A stretch of 64,000 nt of DNA from Juglans regia (GCF_001411555.2 NC_049911.1:3906001-3970000), one strand, 5' to 3'; shown: positions 31,717 through 43,100, numbered from the stretch's first letter. Notes: generated from the sequence alone by a model not told the origin. Made by a program: numbers and translations.

Positions 31717-32300
31717 TGTTAACGTAGTGTTTCGCACACATTTGGGCCAAGCTTCAACAACTCAAGTCTTCGAAAAAGGGCCCTGCACAAGGTAGAAAAG
31801 ATTGTAGTTTGAGAGGGTGGCCTTGGGGCCGGGTAACCTTCGATGCCAAAGTTAGTAAGTATTCTTAGAGTGTAGCAAATAAGTAAGAGAGTTTAGGGAT
31901 CAGAGAGAGTTTTTCGGTACCTAAAACTTGCTATTTATACCGTGTCTAGGGAGGGTGCAAATAGTCTTTTTCCCACAAAGTCCATGCTTCTCTTTTTGTA
32001 TCTGCTATCAGACTTCCTTTAATCAGCAACGTCATTAATGTGGTGTGATTTCCTGACCCATGATCCGACTTATACGAGTCATAGATGACCTGTTGCCGAT
32101 GAATCGAGGGCTCTCCATGTTTTCTGTGCATTCTGTGCATATAATGTTCCCGAGGGCGGCCACAGTGTGTCAAGTTGATCTGTCTTGTCAACTGAACGGC
32201 GCCTCTCCCTGGTTGACGGTCTATCCCTTGCTTGGATGGGGAACACCTTGGGCCGAGGCCTGGTGCGCCTTTCCTGGGGAAAAATCCCCTTACACTGTCA
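31717..32300 (-). mobile_element. 5' LTR of the gypsy remnant, with primer-binding site
   Basis: On the minus strand the unit begins TGACAGTGTAAGG at 32300 and ends ACGTTAACA at 31717, giving TG...CA ends. Immediately inside, TGGCGCCATCTGTGGG (about 31715-31701) is the kind of sequence found at the primer-binding site of many plant gypsy elements. The reverse transcriptase remnant lies further in the same direction. A second LTR is not visible on the left, so the element is truncated. Confidence 0.65.
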
Positions 32301-33784
32301 TTAGTGAATGAGCGTGTTTGTAAATAAATTTTCCAATCAATAAATTATCATTCAACCTAAAGAAAGTGGGATTCCCACCCGAGAAAATTACACTTTCTAA
32401 ATTGTAGTCTTAAGTTTAAACTCACTCGAACGAGTGCAGATAAAATATAGTGAAAACCTCCATATACGAATTTCAGAAACACTTGGGGGAATTATTCCTT
32501 ATGTCTTTCATGATCTCCTTTCACTTTGAACGGTTCCTTCAGCAACCTGAAAACAGGTTGCATCGATCGATCTCTTTTTACATGACGACAAAGTGAAACC
32601 AGGTCACACGAGGGATGCCATACTTATTATTGCATGCACTTTTGTTGTACTTGCTAGCTGTATGCAATGGTAACCATCTAAATTAGCAAAAATCCTACTT
32701 TTCCTCAGATCCCTTTTCACAGCTTCTTTTTCTGGTTTTCTTGCATTTATATACTGCCTCGAACAAGTGCTGATTGTTTTAAACCCTTCAAATCCGTCCT
32801 TTTGCTTTTGTACTCCACTAAAAGAATTGCTCTCATAGCCTTTTCATCAATAATGACAAAGGAATCCCATGTCTTTGCCATGATGTTACTGATTATATTA
32901 AATCTGTCGGAGATATTTCTGAAAGCTTAAGAATATTTGTTTTTTTTATTAATTTTTTTTCCTGCAAACTAGAGATACCATTCTGTGAGGCCCTTTTTTT
33001 CTCACTATTTATAAATATAATTTAAAAGGTGAAAACCCATTTTAATTAAAAATTTAAATGTGTTATAAACATGGGCAATGAGTTGGAAAACATATTGTTC
33101 TCCAGCTATTAAGAAAGTTCTTTAGGTTAAAAGACAACCACCACATGAAGTAATGGTCCTTGATTAAAAGAAAGATCATTACATGACTTTGTGATGCCTT
33201 TGGTTGTCATTCATGCATTTCTTTGAATATTGTCAACAACAGTTGCTTGATCAGAATGATCACCGAACAGTACTTATCTTGATTTCACATTTTATTTCTG
33301 AAATACATTTTACTGTGTTAGGCTTCCCTCCACCTGTTGGAGAAAAGTCTACACACTCCTCGTATGGTTAGTATCAAGATTAGACAGCTTGCATGCAATA
33401 TGAGCGTAGAAAGATTACACTTTAAGGTAAAAAACGATATCTCTTAGCTTTTTCTATTGTCCTCTGAATTAATTTATAGCTTATAAATCCACCATCAAAT
33501 TTTCCTAATATCAGAATCAATGGCAGTATCTAGTAAAATCGAACACTTCGTGTAATGGATGCCAGCCCAGCATCCATTGCTTTCTTTTGTAAAATATACA
33601 AACGGCAGTTCTCTACTTTCTATCTTTCATCGTTTCATATGGTACGTACTAACCTGTGTATGCAATATTAGAGTCACAAAAACTTCCCAGAATCGACCAT
33701 TCGTGCAAAATAATATATGATTTGAAAAAGAGAGAAAGAAAGGAGAAGAAAGAAGGCCAAGATCATGTACAAGAATGAAACGAA
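32301..33784. other. Duplicated spacer of the small-gene cluster (copy B upstream)
   Basis: About 32430-33200 matches 44090-45240 in scattered long runs (for example 'gtgaaaacctccatat', 'gaacggttccttcagcaac', 'aatgacaaaggaatccca'). About 33520-33780 matches 18025-18270. No protein frame is conserved between copies, so these look like duplicated promoter or spacer DNA. Confidence 0.65.
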
Positions 33785-33922
33785 CACTACAAGAAAATTA
33801 GTAATTTATGATCAGTTATTTCTAACGAAATGACTATATTTAGACAAAATGAATCTATTTTCGTTATAAATAATCATTTTTATTGTAAAAAAAAATCAAA
33901 AATACTTGTTTTTCTTATAATG
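33785..33922. mobile_element. CACTA-type MITE with GAA target duplication
   Basis: It starts CACTACAAGAAAA and ends TTTTTCTTATAATG, a near-perfect terminal inverted repeat, flanked by GAA on both sides (33782-33784 and 33923-33925). Three-base duplications and CACTA ends are diagnostic of the CACTA/CMC superfamily. At 138 bp it is non-autonomous. It interrupts the duplicated spacer upstream of small gene 2 and is absent from the corresponding site upstream of small gene 1. Confidence 0.8.
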
Positions 33923-34216
33923 GAATTGGAATCAGACAGGTTCATCAAATTAACTTAAGAGTTAAGTGAACAAAGAGAAGGTTTGGCATGAAGAGATGCA
34001 GTCAATGCAGAAGCAAGCCTGGGAAAAATCCGAAAACAGTGTTCGGTCAATTTTCAAAGCGACGGACCACAAAAGAGATGCTTTCTTTACCAACTTTGAC
34101 AAACAAAAGTAACATGGCCATTTGATCCCAACCATGGCCATTTGATCCCAACCATACATATTGTTTCGAACATCATCAGGGTGGATCATTATATATCAGA
34201 AGGGTACCTTCTCTGC

Positions 34217-34224
34217 TATAAATA
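34217..34224 (+). promoter_or_regulatory. TATA box of small gene 2
   Basis: TATAAATA lies 118 bases before the ATG, embedded in 'accttctctgc' and followed by the same leader as in small gene 1. Confidence 0.75.
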
Positions 34225-34334
34225 CAGAAGCTTCCCTTCTCGGAAAACCCAAGTGATTAACACATTCATAGTTTCTTCTCATCACCAAACGCTCTTTGAA
34301 CTTGAAAGCTACGTTTGTATTCAAAAGCACTCAA

Positions 34335-34667
34335 ATGGGCAACTACAGGCAGAAAAAATCTTCAGGTTTTTTCTCTGTTCTCAGTGCCTTCAAACCTAGG
34401 AGGGCTCGGGGAGGGGAAGACTCAGTGGTGGAAGAACCAGGGAGTGCACGAAAGGTATTTCCAAGCTATTATGAGAATGAACCAGGGAGTGCACGAAAGG
34501 TTTATCCAAGCGATTATGACAAGAAACACGGCATGGTTGGAGACCACAGAGTTGACAGTATGGCTGACGATTTCATCAGAAGAGTCCGTAAAAACCATAT
34601 CACGGCATCTGAATTCCAAATCGTGGGAGAACTCCAGACTGTCACAGTTTATCCCGCTAAAAACTAA
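34335..34667 (+). CDS. Small cluster protein 2 (unknown function, longest conserved member)
   Basis: Single exon, 110 residues, starting MGNYRQKKSSGFFSVLSAFK. An upstream in-frame ATG at 34296 is not conserved in position in the paralogs, so the MGNY start is preferred. The internal repeat is clearest here: 'EPGSARKVFPSYYEN' and 'EPGSARKVYPSDYDK' are near-identical 15-residue units. The conserved KHGMVGDHRVD and ADDFIRRVRKNHITASE blocks follow, then a C-terminal extension ELQTVTVYPAKN that paralog 1 lacks and that is present out of frame after the stop of paralog 3. This suggests the 110-residue form is ancestral. Function unknown; a basic, soluble protein is inferred from composition. Confidence 0.82.
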   Translation: MGNYRQKKSSGFFSVLSAFKPRRARGGEDSVVEEPGSARKVFPSYYENEPGSARKVYPSDYDKKHGMVGDHRVDSMADDFIRRVRKNHITASEFQIVGELQTVTVYPAKN

Positions 34668-35833
34668 GCCGTGAAATATATCACCAATCATTAAATCACT
34701 TCTACATTTATTTGTTTCTATATGTAGTACTGTAATCTATTCTTCAGTGTTGCTACTAGTTTGTGAATCGAGATAGTGTGAAGCAATAATACGAAATTCT
34801 GTTTCTGTACAAGCTTTTGTATTTTCCACTATATATACAGAACATTGAGCGACTTTTATTCTTGGTGGGTGCTATGGATGGTGTTTGTTTCCCTGGAAAA
34901 CAGGATCTCCTTAGCAACCTTGGGATATAAACTACCATGGCCTAGATCATTCTTCCCATCAACTATATTGTTATAAGAACTAAGGAAGCTTTGCTAGCTA
35001 AAGTTTATAGAAAAATCTAAACCAACCATGGATCTTCTCCTCAATGATTACTTGAGGATATACAAGAATACTCGAAGAGGAATTGATAGTAGGCATGTGC
35101 TCAGTGCACTGACTTGAGCACTTCAGAGGGGAAAAATCAGCAGAGCAAGCATAATTTGGGATTAATTCACATCAATCCCTTGACATGGCATTGATTATTA
35201 CTTATCTCAAAAGTTTAAACTAATAAGAAATTATGAATCCAATCGTTTACATGCATGTAGGATCAATCAACACGTGGACCCTTGTACTAGAAAATGAATT
35301 TAATATTTTAACTTGAACTCAAAACCGCAGACATATACAATGTTAAATTAGCACTAATCTCAGAAGCTTAAACTAACAGAGATGATTTTAATAATCTAAG
35401 TTACGTTCTCTAATTTTGGTTTGGCTTGGCTAAGATCTATGATAGGGCATTTCAGCTACCCGAGTTGCTGATTTGAATTAACTTGTGCTACAGCTTTTCC
35501 CGTATAGAAAAATACCAGTTAGGAGCTGAACATGTAGAACTTAGAATCTTATACAACCCCATCAAGAGGGGTCTAGGTTTCTTGCGGACAATTAATGTTG
35601 TACATGGTACATGTTGTTCTCAACCTTTCACTTCTTGGCCTTCATTCCCAGCAACCCTCTCTCCTTTCTTTCAGGAGTGTATTCCTTGTTAACATTTTCT
35701 TTCTTTCTTTTTAATTTGTATTCCTTCATGATTCACGGTACTCCGTACTTGTGTATTCCTTGTCTACATTTTCTCTCGTACTCTTTCCAACCATATCATC
35801 ACAGATTAATTATGAAGATTTGAGGGTCGTTTC
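34668..35833. other. Duplicated downstream flank of small gene 2
   Basis: The stretch 34850-34985, 'ggtgtttgtttccctggaaa' and 'tagatcattctt', matches the flanks of small genes 1 and 3 and the relic at 46.5 kb. Segments from about 35405 and from about 35516 (the latter with 'gagctgaacatgtagaac' and 'ggtctaggtttctt') recur near 42800-43010 and 46805-46890. No gene is recognised. Confidence 0.65.
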
Positions 35834-35917
35834 TATTGGGATTAACTGCTTATCAGTGGCTAATTTGAAATTTAATAGCAGAAGCAAACAAAAGAAAATT
35901 CGGCAATCACAAAGAAC

Positions 35918-36883
35918 CATTACAACAGAAACACTCTTTAGGGACGAAATTTTTCATCCCAAATTATAGCCATTTTGTCCCAAAATATCATTTGGGATGA
36001 AAAAAATTCATCCCGATCTCGTTCCAACAACACTGTGTCAAAAGATATTTTGAGACGAAAATCACAATTTCGTCTTAAAAAAATATCTTTTGGGTCGAAT
36101 TTGAAGGAAACCGTTCGAACAGGAAATTTCTTTTGTCACAGTTGAAATTCGTCCCAGAATATCGTTTGAACGGTTACAATTTTACGTTCAAACTGGATTA
36201 ATTTGTTTTAACAATTGCAAAATACATTTGAACAAAAATAAATCATACACCCGTTCGAATGATATAAATTTAGCTTTCCGTTCGAACACAGATCGAACGG
36301 TATAAGTGTTCAAACGGGAAAAATTATATTCAAACGCTACGAAAATAAATAGCGTTCGAACATTATGTGATCATTAAAACGATTTAATAAATTGTGTTCG
36401 ATCGTTATGTGGTCGTTCGAACGATAATTATTTTATTTAAACTCAATAATAAAAAACCAAATAGACATTCATAATATTTGAAAAAATACATTAGAAAATG
36501 TTTAATACTCACAAAAGTTTTATAATAAGTGCGAACTAAATAAATAACTGTGAGACTGGCATTGTTCGTACATAAATAGATAATCTCAAAATCTGTACGT
36601 AAAAAACCATCAGTTACGTGGAGGCTTGTACTGTTGCATAAGCTACTACATTTGGAGTTGCATCTGTCTTCTGAACTCCTCTTGTTGTTCTTCATGTTGT
36701 TTGATGTGATCTCCATGTCTGCTTGTTTCCCGCTATAATAATTTTACTTAACGTGCCAAAATATAAAATTCCATCGTGTTTTTGGCATGAAATATGAAAT
36801 TCATTCCTAAATCTCACTTTTTGGGAAGATTTTCTTTTCGTTCCAAAACAAAATCGTCTCAAAAAGTCTTTTTTGTTGTAGTG
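35918..36883. mobile_element. Non-autonomous CACTA element inside the copia LTR
   Basis: The right end reads GTTGTAGTG and the left CATTACAACAG (CACTA with one change), flanked by AAC on both sides (35915-35917 and 36884-36886). Removing it restores continuity with the other LTR. The 966-bp body begins with palindromic 'tttagggacgaaattttt' and 'catcccaaa' motifs and carries many GTTCGAAC palindromes. No transposase is visible. Confidence 0.82.
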
Positions 36884-37622
36884 AACACCAAGATTTATGT
36901 AGTTCGGCTTGAACAAGCTTACTGGTGGAGTAGGAATCAAGGAATTCACTATCACAAAAAATAGAGTACAAGAGAGAAATCACAAATCACTTATCAATCC
37001 CAAAAGCCCCAATACACCCAATGAGCTTTCAAAATCTCATAAAAGGAGTTCTCTCTCTTCTTTCTATTCAGGCTGCAACACTATGCAATACTGTACAAAA
37101 ATGCATGAATTTATACTTAACGGTGCAAGAATCCTAATTTATGAACATTCACTCGAGTGAGGTGTCGAGCGAGCAATATGCCTGGTGTTTGCTCGAGTAG
37201 ATGTCAAGTGAACAATCTGTTTTGAGTTCGCTCAAGCGAATTGTCGAGTGAATATCGAGCGAAAAGTCTGTCTAAAGTTCACTTGAGCCAAGGTCGAGCC
37301 AGGGTCGAGTCATAGTCAAGCCAAGTCTCTAGAATGATATTTTCAACAGGAAATCAATTCACCATTCTAACAAATCTCCACATTGGCTTAAATTTCGTCA
37401 AGCTTGAACAAAAATAAACTTCACCAAATTGAACTTCACCATTCGATAACAAAGACATCAAAGATGTCCACCAAAGATCAAAAAACAAAACTCCTTCACA
37501 ACTCCCAAACGGGACACACAACCCCTATCTCTTGAAAACCCATTTCCACCCAAAAGTCTTCATCTCCATAGACAACTTGGCCAAATCACAAGTTTGGCTC
37601 TAACAAAGATAAAAAAAAGTAG

Positions 37623-38784
37623 TGATTCTACCCCTACACAACACCTAGAGGGGGGTGCATAGGTGTAAATCAATTTTGATGGTCTATTAAAAAATATTGT
37701 TAAACAAAAAATTAATCAATGAAACAAATCACACAAATAATCAACACAATAATTTGGTCACGAAGTGGAAACTCATTTAAAGAATGTCTTCAAAATCTAA
37801 AATCACTCAAGGTGTAAGTCACCACCTCAAATCCATTAAAAAAACTTTAGTTTATTACAACCAATTTAGAAACATTCACAAAATCTTTGTAGTAGCTAAA
37901 CTTGGCTTACAACACCACAATTGACCCACTCAATCTCTACACACATGCAGTGCCATAACTCCGACCTTTCTATAGCTTCCCATGAGAACCTCTTGATTTC
38001 TACATCAACAATAGCTCCGGAAACCTTTTGGCCAATGAACACGTCCACACCAGTGGACTTCTGTGTTTAATCTTGAGTGTGATATGATGAAGATGTATTT
38101 TTCAAGAAAGATTCGACTTTGAATGTAGAAGGGAGTATCTCTCAAGTGCTCTTGCAAGAGGTTCTGTTTTAGCTCAGTTTCTCGGCACATTAGGACAAAA
38201 AAAAAAGTTTTCTTTTATACTTAGAAAAGAATACAGCTCTCAAACCCTAGTTTAAGTGACAATTATGAACCTTCATTCGAGCTACATGTCGAGCGTGTGT
38301 CGAATACAAGATTTACTTCACAAGTCGTTCGAACGAGGATTAAGTGAATTCTCTGTTTGGGTTACTGCTCGAGCGAGTGTAGAGCGAACTCTCTGGATGG
38401 GTTACAGCTCGAGCTCCAAGTTGAGCGAGTTTTGAGCGAACTCTTTGGATGGGTTACCGCTCGAGCTCCACGTCGAGCGCTTATCGAGCGAACTCTCTAT
38501 ATGAGTTCCGCTCGAGCACTATCATCAAGCGCCTGTTGAGCAAACTCTCTGTATGAGTTCTACTTGAGCTCCATATCAAACACCTATCGAGCGAATTCTC
38601 TGTATGAGTTTCGGTCGAGCGCTATGTCGAGTGCATGTCGAGTGAACTCTTTGTATGAGTTCTGCTCGAGCTATGTTGAGTTCACTTGACCCCTTTTCAC
38701 TTTAACACACTTCAACACTTGTTGCAACACAATTTAACAAAGGTTTTCAAAAGAATATTCCAACACACTCATTTTTACATTAAC
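37623..38784 (-). mobile_element. Probable nested LTR (solo) with CTCGAGCG minisatellite
   Basis: On the minus strand the unit would begin TGTTAATGTAAAAATGAG and end near 'ggggtagaatca', giving TG...CA ends. It contains 'ctagaggggggtgcatagg', a phrase common in copia LTRs. Between 38280 and 38690 about six 55-65-bp units repeat 'ctcgagc', 'tcgagcgaactct' and 'atgagtt'/'atgggtt'. A matching 5-base target duplication was not found, so the boundaries are tentative. Confidence 0.5.
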
Positions 38785-39225
38785 AGAAGAGATTCAACCT
38801 CTTCACACAAAAGCAACGCACCACTATACAGACTGCTTACTTGAACAACGGCTTCTGAATAAATACACGCGGAAGGCTAATAGCCAATATTCTCTGCCAA
38901 AGTAAGTACAACACAAATTTTGCATGATCATATCCTGAAGGTGGCCAAACTGCTTCCTCTATCTACTAGACGAAACTGTAGACTTGCTCTCATTATGCAC
39001 CAATGCAAATATCAGAATCATGGTCATTTCCAATAGCATGATCTAGAGTACCACCTACACTCTATTTTGAAGCTTTCCTAGCAACTCCACCTTCTTGCTA
39101 TAACCCTGCTCTCATTCACTGTGAAAGACAACAAATGCTGTGAAAGAAGAATGGTTCATCCAATAGCAAGCTATGTTGACTGCTTCACCCAAATTTGTAG
39201 ACAAGCCTGGCATACCAAAAGTATA

Positions 39226-40660
39226 CTATTGGCTCTCACACAGGAGTCCGATTTCGTTCCGTTTAGCTACCCCATTTCTGTGAAGTGGACGCAACTGTAC
39301 GACACTTGACAATATCAAAATTCCATCCCAAATGTCAATACAAAGTAGCTTTACCTTATTGTCTGTCAGATTCTCGATCAAAACCTTCCAATGTTTAAAG
39401 ATTATCAAACACATCACAAAACAAAAATTAAAAGTAAGAAAACCCAAACTTTTTCTCAAATGGTCATCCAACAGACATGAGTAAATACTGAACGACACCT
39501 TTGGATGGATAAGAACAAGATGGATCCCATTTCAGTCAACCCGCTTACTCAAGATAACCATACCCTTTTCACTCACATTCGAGTGATGTTAGAATCTGGA
39601 TCGTCTATAGTTGATTCTACAGTTGTACAATCATCGTACTGTCCTGAAGAAAATACAGACCATCTGTCTTCTTCCCTGTCATTACCACCGAAAAGCCCTT
39701 ATAGACTCGAATGACTCCACCTTCAACTGAGTACTAATAACCAAATAAGTCAAGAGTGCTCATAGATATAAGATTTTTCTTTAAAGATGGAAATGGAATA
39801 TGCCTAACATCAGGAAAGTTCTAACAATTCCATCATACATCTTAATCTTGACTGAACTGATCTCAACAATATCACAAGTCATATCATTTCCAGCCAAAAG
39901 GGAATCACTGTTGACTAATTTATAGGCAGTGAACCAATCTCTCCTGTGACACATATGGAACGTACAAGCAGAATCCATGACCCACTTGTTTCCAAAACGG
40001 TCGCTAGAGCTGCTGACTGCTAAGCAATATCAGAGCTGTTATACTACTCTTCAATGCTAACTACATTGGAGGAATGTTTACCTTTCTCCTTGTTCTTCAA
40101 TCTGGGAAACTCATTCTTGTAATGACTAAACATATGACAGTAGTGACATTTAACATTTTTCTTGTTAAATTTTGAACTGCCACTGGAATTACCCCTACTC
40201 TTTTCCAAACTTCTTTCTCTGAATCTACCACTAGAAGAATATTTCACAAACAAGTCATTAGCTTGATTATCCATGCCTTGTACACCCAATTTTGTTCTCA
40301 ATTCCTTAGAATTCAAAAAAGAATTTACATCTGCTAAAGAGATAGTATCTCTACCATATAACATCGAGTTCATTAAATTATCAATTGAAACTAACAATGA
40401 ACACAACACAATTAAGGCTTGATCTTCATCATCAAGCTTAATATCATCATATCCATAATAGTTTTATTAAACTCATCTAGATGATTGAAAATAGAAATAC
40501 CTTCCCTCATTCTTGAGAGTGTATAATCATTGCTTCAAATACAAATAGTTGGTGAGCGACTTCTTCATGTAAAGACTCTCAAAGACCATCGGCAATCTCT
40601 ACTTGAAACTATTTTGACTATCGAACTTCTCTACTTCAAACTTTGCCATAGCCATTCCTC
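39226..40660 (-). pseudogene. copia gag-protease-integrase remnant (minus strand)
   Basis: From 40645 the minus strand reads MAMAKFEVEKFDSQN, the usual gag start. The zinc knuckle survives as VKCHYCHMFSHYKNEF, with the last Cys changed to Phe. 'DSACTFHMCHRRDWF' (39976 downward) is the protease region, with DSGC altered to DSAC. 'LHRNGVAKRNEIGLLCE' (about 39230-39290) is an eroded form of the integrase NGVAERMNRT motif. Frameshifts separate these pieces and RT is not recognisable. Confidence 0.7.
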
Positions 40661-41726
40661 AAAATCTTCTACAAAGTCTGACGCTCTAATACCAGTTTGT
40701 TGAGATTAACTGGTTATCAACAACTAATTTGAAGTATAATAGCGGAAATAAACAAAAAAAAAAAAATCGACAATCATACAAAAAATCAAGATTTACGCTA
40801 TTCGACTTGAAGAAGCCTAAGTCCACTGGCGGAGTCGGTCTCAAGGAATTCATTGACACATAAAATAGAGTACAAGAGAGAAATCACAGATCACTCATCA
40901 ATCTCAAAAGCCCCAATATGCCCAAATCACTCTCAAAATCTCACAAAAGGAGTTCACTCTCTTTTCTCTTTGTTCTGGCTGCAACACTGTGTAATATTGT
41001 GAAAAATGCATGTATTTATACTTAATCGCACAAGAACCCTAATTGAAGAACATTCGCTCGAGCGAGTGTCAAGCGAACAAGTTATCTAGGATTCGATCGA
41101 GCAAACTATCGAGCGGATGTCGAGCGAACAATCTGTCTGAAATTCGCTCAAGCTAGGTTCTAGCCACAGTCAAGCCAAGTCTCTAGAATGGCATTTTCAA
41201 AAGGAAATCAAGCCACCATTCTAACAGTTTCGACACTTAAATATATTAGAATATCTATAAATAATAACAAAATAACTAGTGAATAGTAATAAAGTTATTT
41301 TTACAAAATGATGATGCGTTTATCATCACTTTATAAATTCTTTTACCTTTATTTGAAACATAATTGTGAAAGAGAATGTAAAAGAAGTCTCAAAAAGGAT
41401 TTGCGTGTTTATGATTTTTCAATAAAGATTGGCGTAGGTTGTTTTGAAATCTCCTGAATAGAATTCTCGAGTAAAAATCATGCAAGAGATCAATCCAGTC
41501 AAAGCAGAAGAAAGTATGCAAGTGCTTGGAAAGATCCGGCCAAAACAGTGGCAAATTGAACTTCCCCCACTGTTCATTCAAAATCGTGAAAGCAACGGAC
41601 CCCGCGAGATATGCTTTTCCCAACTTCTACGACCAAATTAACAATAACTTGGCCATTTGATCCCAACCATCCATATTGGTCTGGCACTATTACTTCGAAA
41701 CTGCAGATTCTCCACCACTGGATCGA

Positions 41727-41734
41727 TATAAATA
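41727..41734 (+). promoter_or_regulatory. TATA box of small gene 3
   Basis: TATAAATA lies 99 bases before the ATG, followed by the same 'cttcccttctcggaaaaccc' leader as in genes 1 and 2. Confidence 0.72.
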
Positions 41735-41825
41735 CCAGAAGCTTCCCTTCTCGGAAAACCCAAGAGAACACATTCAAAGTTTCTTCTCACCAAACAAAGC
41801 TGCGTTTGTATTCATTAGTACTCAA

Positions 41826-42065
41826 ATGGGAAACAGCACCTTCAAACCTAGGAGGTCTCGGGGAGGGGACGATTCGGTGGTGGAAGAACCAAGGAATACT
41901 GCACGATCGAGAAGGGTTTATCCAAGCAATTATGAGGATGAAGCTAAGGTATATCCCAGCGATTATGACGAGAGACACGGCATGGTGGGAGACCACAAAA
42001 TTGACATTAGAGCTGAAGATTTCATCAAAAGAGTCCGTAATAACCATATCACGGCATCTGAATGA
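41826..42065 (+). CDS. Small cluster protein 3 (shortened paralog)
   Basis: Single exon, 79 residues from MGN. The segment that encodes YRQKKSSGFFSVLS in the paralogs is deleted in frame, joining MGNS directly to TFKPRRSRGGDDSVVEEP. The two KVYPS-type units are present but eroded (RRVYPSNYED, AKVYPSDYDE). The HGMVGDHKID and AEDFIKRVRNNHITASE blocks are intact. A short insertion after ASE creates a TGA; the DNA for the C-terminal extension (LQTVTVYPAKN) still follows but is not translated. Loss of both ends while the core is kept suggests the core is what matters, or that this copy is starting to decay. An upstream in-frame ATG at 41676 would extend it through the TATA and leader region and is not favoured. 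Confidence 0.7.
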   Translation: MGNSTFKPRRSRGGDDSVVEEPRNTARSRRVYPSNYEDEAKVYPSDYDERHGMVGDHKIDIRAEDFIKRVRNNHITASE

Positions 42066-43097
42066 TCCCAAACCATGCATGAACTCCAAACTGTCACAGT
42101 TTATCCCGCTAAAAACTAATTAGGTGTGAGATATCATCAATTACCATATCAGGTCTACATTTTTTTGTTTTTATATAAAGTGTAATATGTTGTTCAGTGT
42201 TGCCTTGCTTCTGGTTTGTGAAATAAAATAGCGTGAAGTAATAAATTTAATTTGTTTGTGTACAAGCTTTTGTATTTTCCACTATGTATACAGAGAATTG
42301 ACTGACTTGTAGTCTCTCCAAGCTGTGATCTTCATTCTTGGTGGGTGCTATATATTGATGGTGTTTGTTTGCCTGGAAAACACTATTTCCATCAGCAACC
42401 TTGAGATATATATAAACTATCATGACCTAGATCATTCTTTTCATTAAGTATATTGTTATAAAAACAGAGGATCGGAGCTTTGCTATCTACAGTTGGTACA
42501 AATGGCATCATATGAAACATTTAAGATAACCAGTGCGGATCGGCTAGAAAATAAATGAGAGCAAGCACGAACGCAATGCACTGGCTTAAGGATCACTTCA
42601 AAGGGGAAAACCCGGTAGAGAGCATGATTTGGAATTAATTCCGAAAAATCTAATGAGATTTCATTCTTTGAGTTAAAATATCATACTTATCTAAAAAATT
42701 TAAACTCTTAGGAGATGATAAATTCATCGTTGGCATGGGGGTCAAATAGCATCCAAAGCCTCGTATTAGAGTTCTCCGAAAAGGATTAATCATCTAAATT
42801 ACATTCTCTGACTTTGGTTTGTCTTGGCTAAGATCTATGATAGATCATTTGAGCTACCTGAGTTAACTGCTGATTTGAATGAACTTATGGTGCAGCAGCT
42901 TTTCTGGTACAGAAAGACACCAGTTAGGAGCCGAGTACATAACACTTAGGATCTTTAACAACCCCATTAAGAGGGGTCTAGGTTTCTTCCGCATAATCAT
43001 TGTACATAATACATGTTTTTGTTCTATCCTCCTTTCACTTTTGGACCTTGACTTCCTGAAATCCTTTCTCCTGTCGTTTTGGAGTCTATTCCTTTGC

Positions 43098-43100
<3 letters not shown>

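Larger units (their letters stand above)
35834..41226 (-). mobile_element. Ty1/copia retrotransposon with GTTTC target duplication, degraded and nested
   Basis: Two LTRs bound the element: 35834-37372 (3' LTR, enlarged by a CACTA insertion) and 40698-41226 (5' LTR, 529 bp). The 5-base sequence GTTTC stands directly outside both ends (35829-35833 and 41227-41231), so the copy is structurally complete at its borders. On the minus strand, TGGTATTAGAGC directly follows the 5' LTR as an initiator-Met type primer site, and 'tgtggagattt' precedes the 3' LTR as a polypurine tract. Both LTRs carry CTCGAGCGA-type short repeats. They are clearly diverged, so the insertion is old. Confidence 0.88.

Noticed and set aside
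34296..34334. Earlier in-frame ATG for small gene 2
   Set aside because: The paralogs share the leader DNA but do not keep this ATG and frame; the MGNY start is conserved.
38280..38690. Possible CRISPR-like array because of regular repeats
   Set aside because: Units are diverged, without unique spacers, and inside a plant LTR; it is a minisatellite.
37618..38789. Target duplication around the nested LTR
   Set aside because: The flanking 5-mers (AGTAG and GAAGA) do not match, so the solo-LTR boundaries stay tentative.
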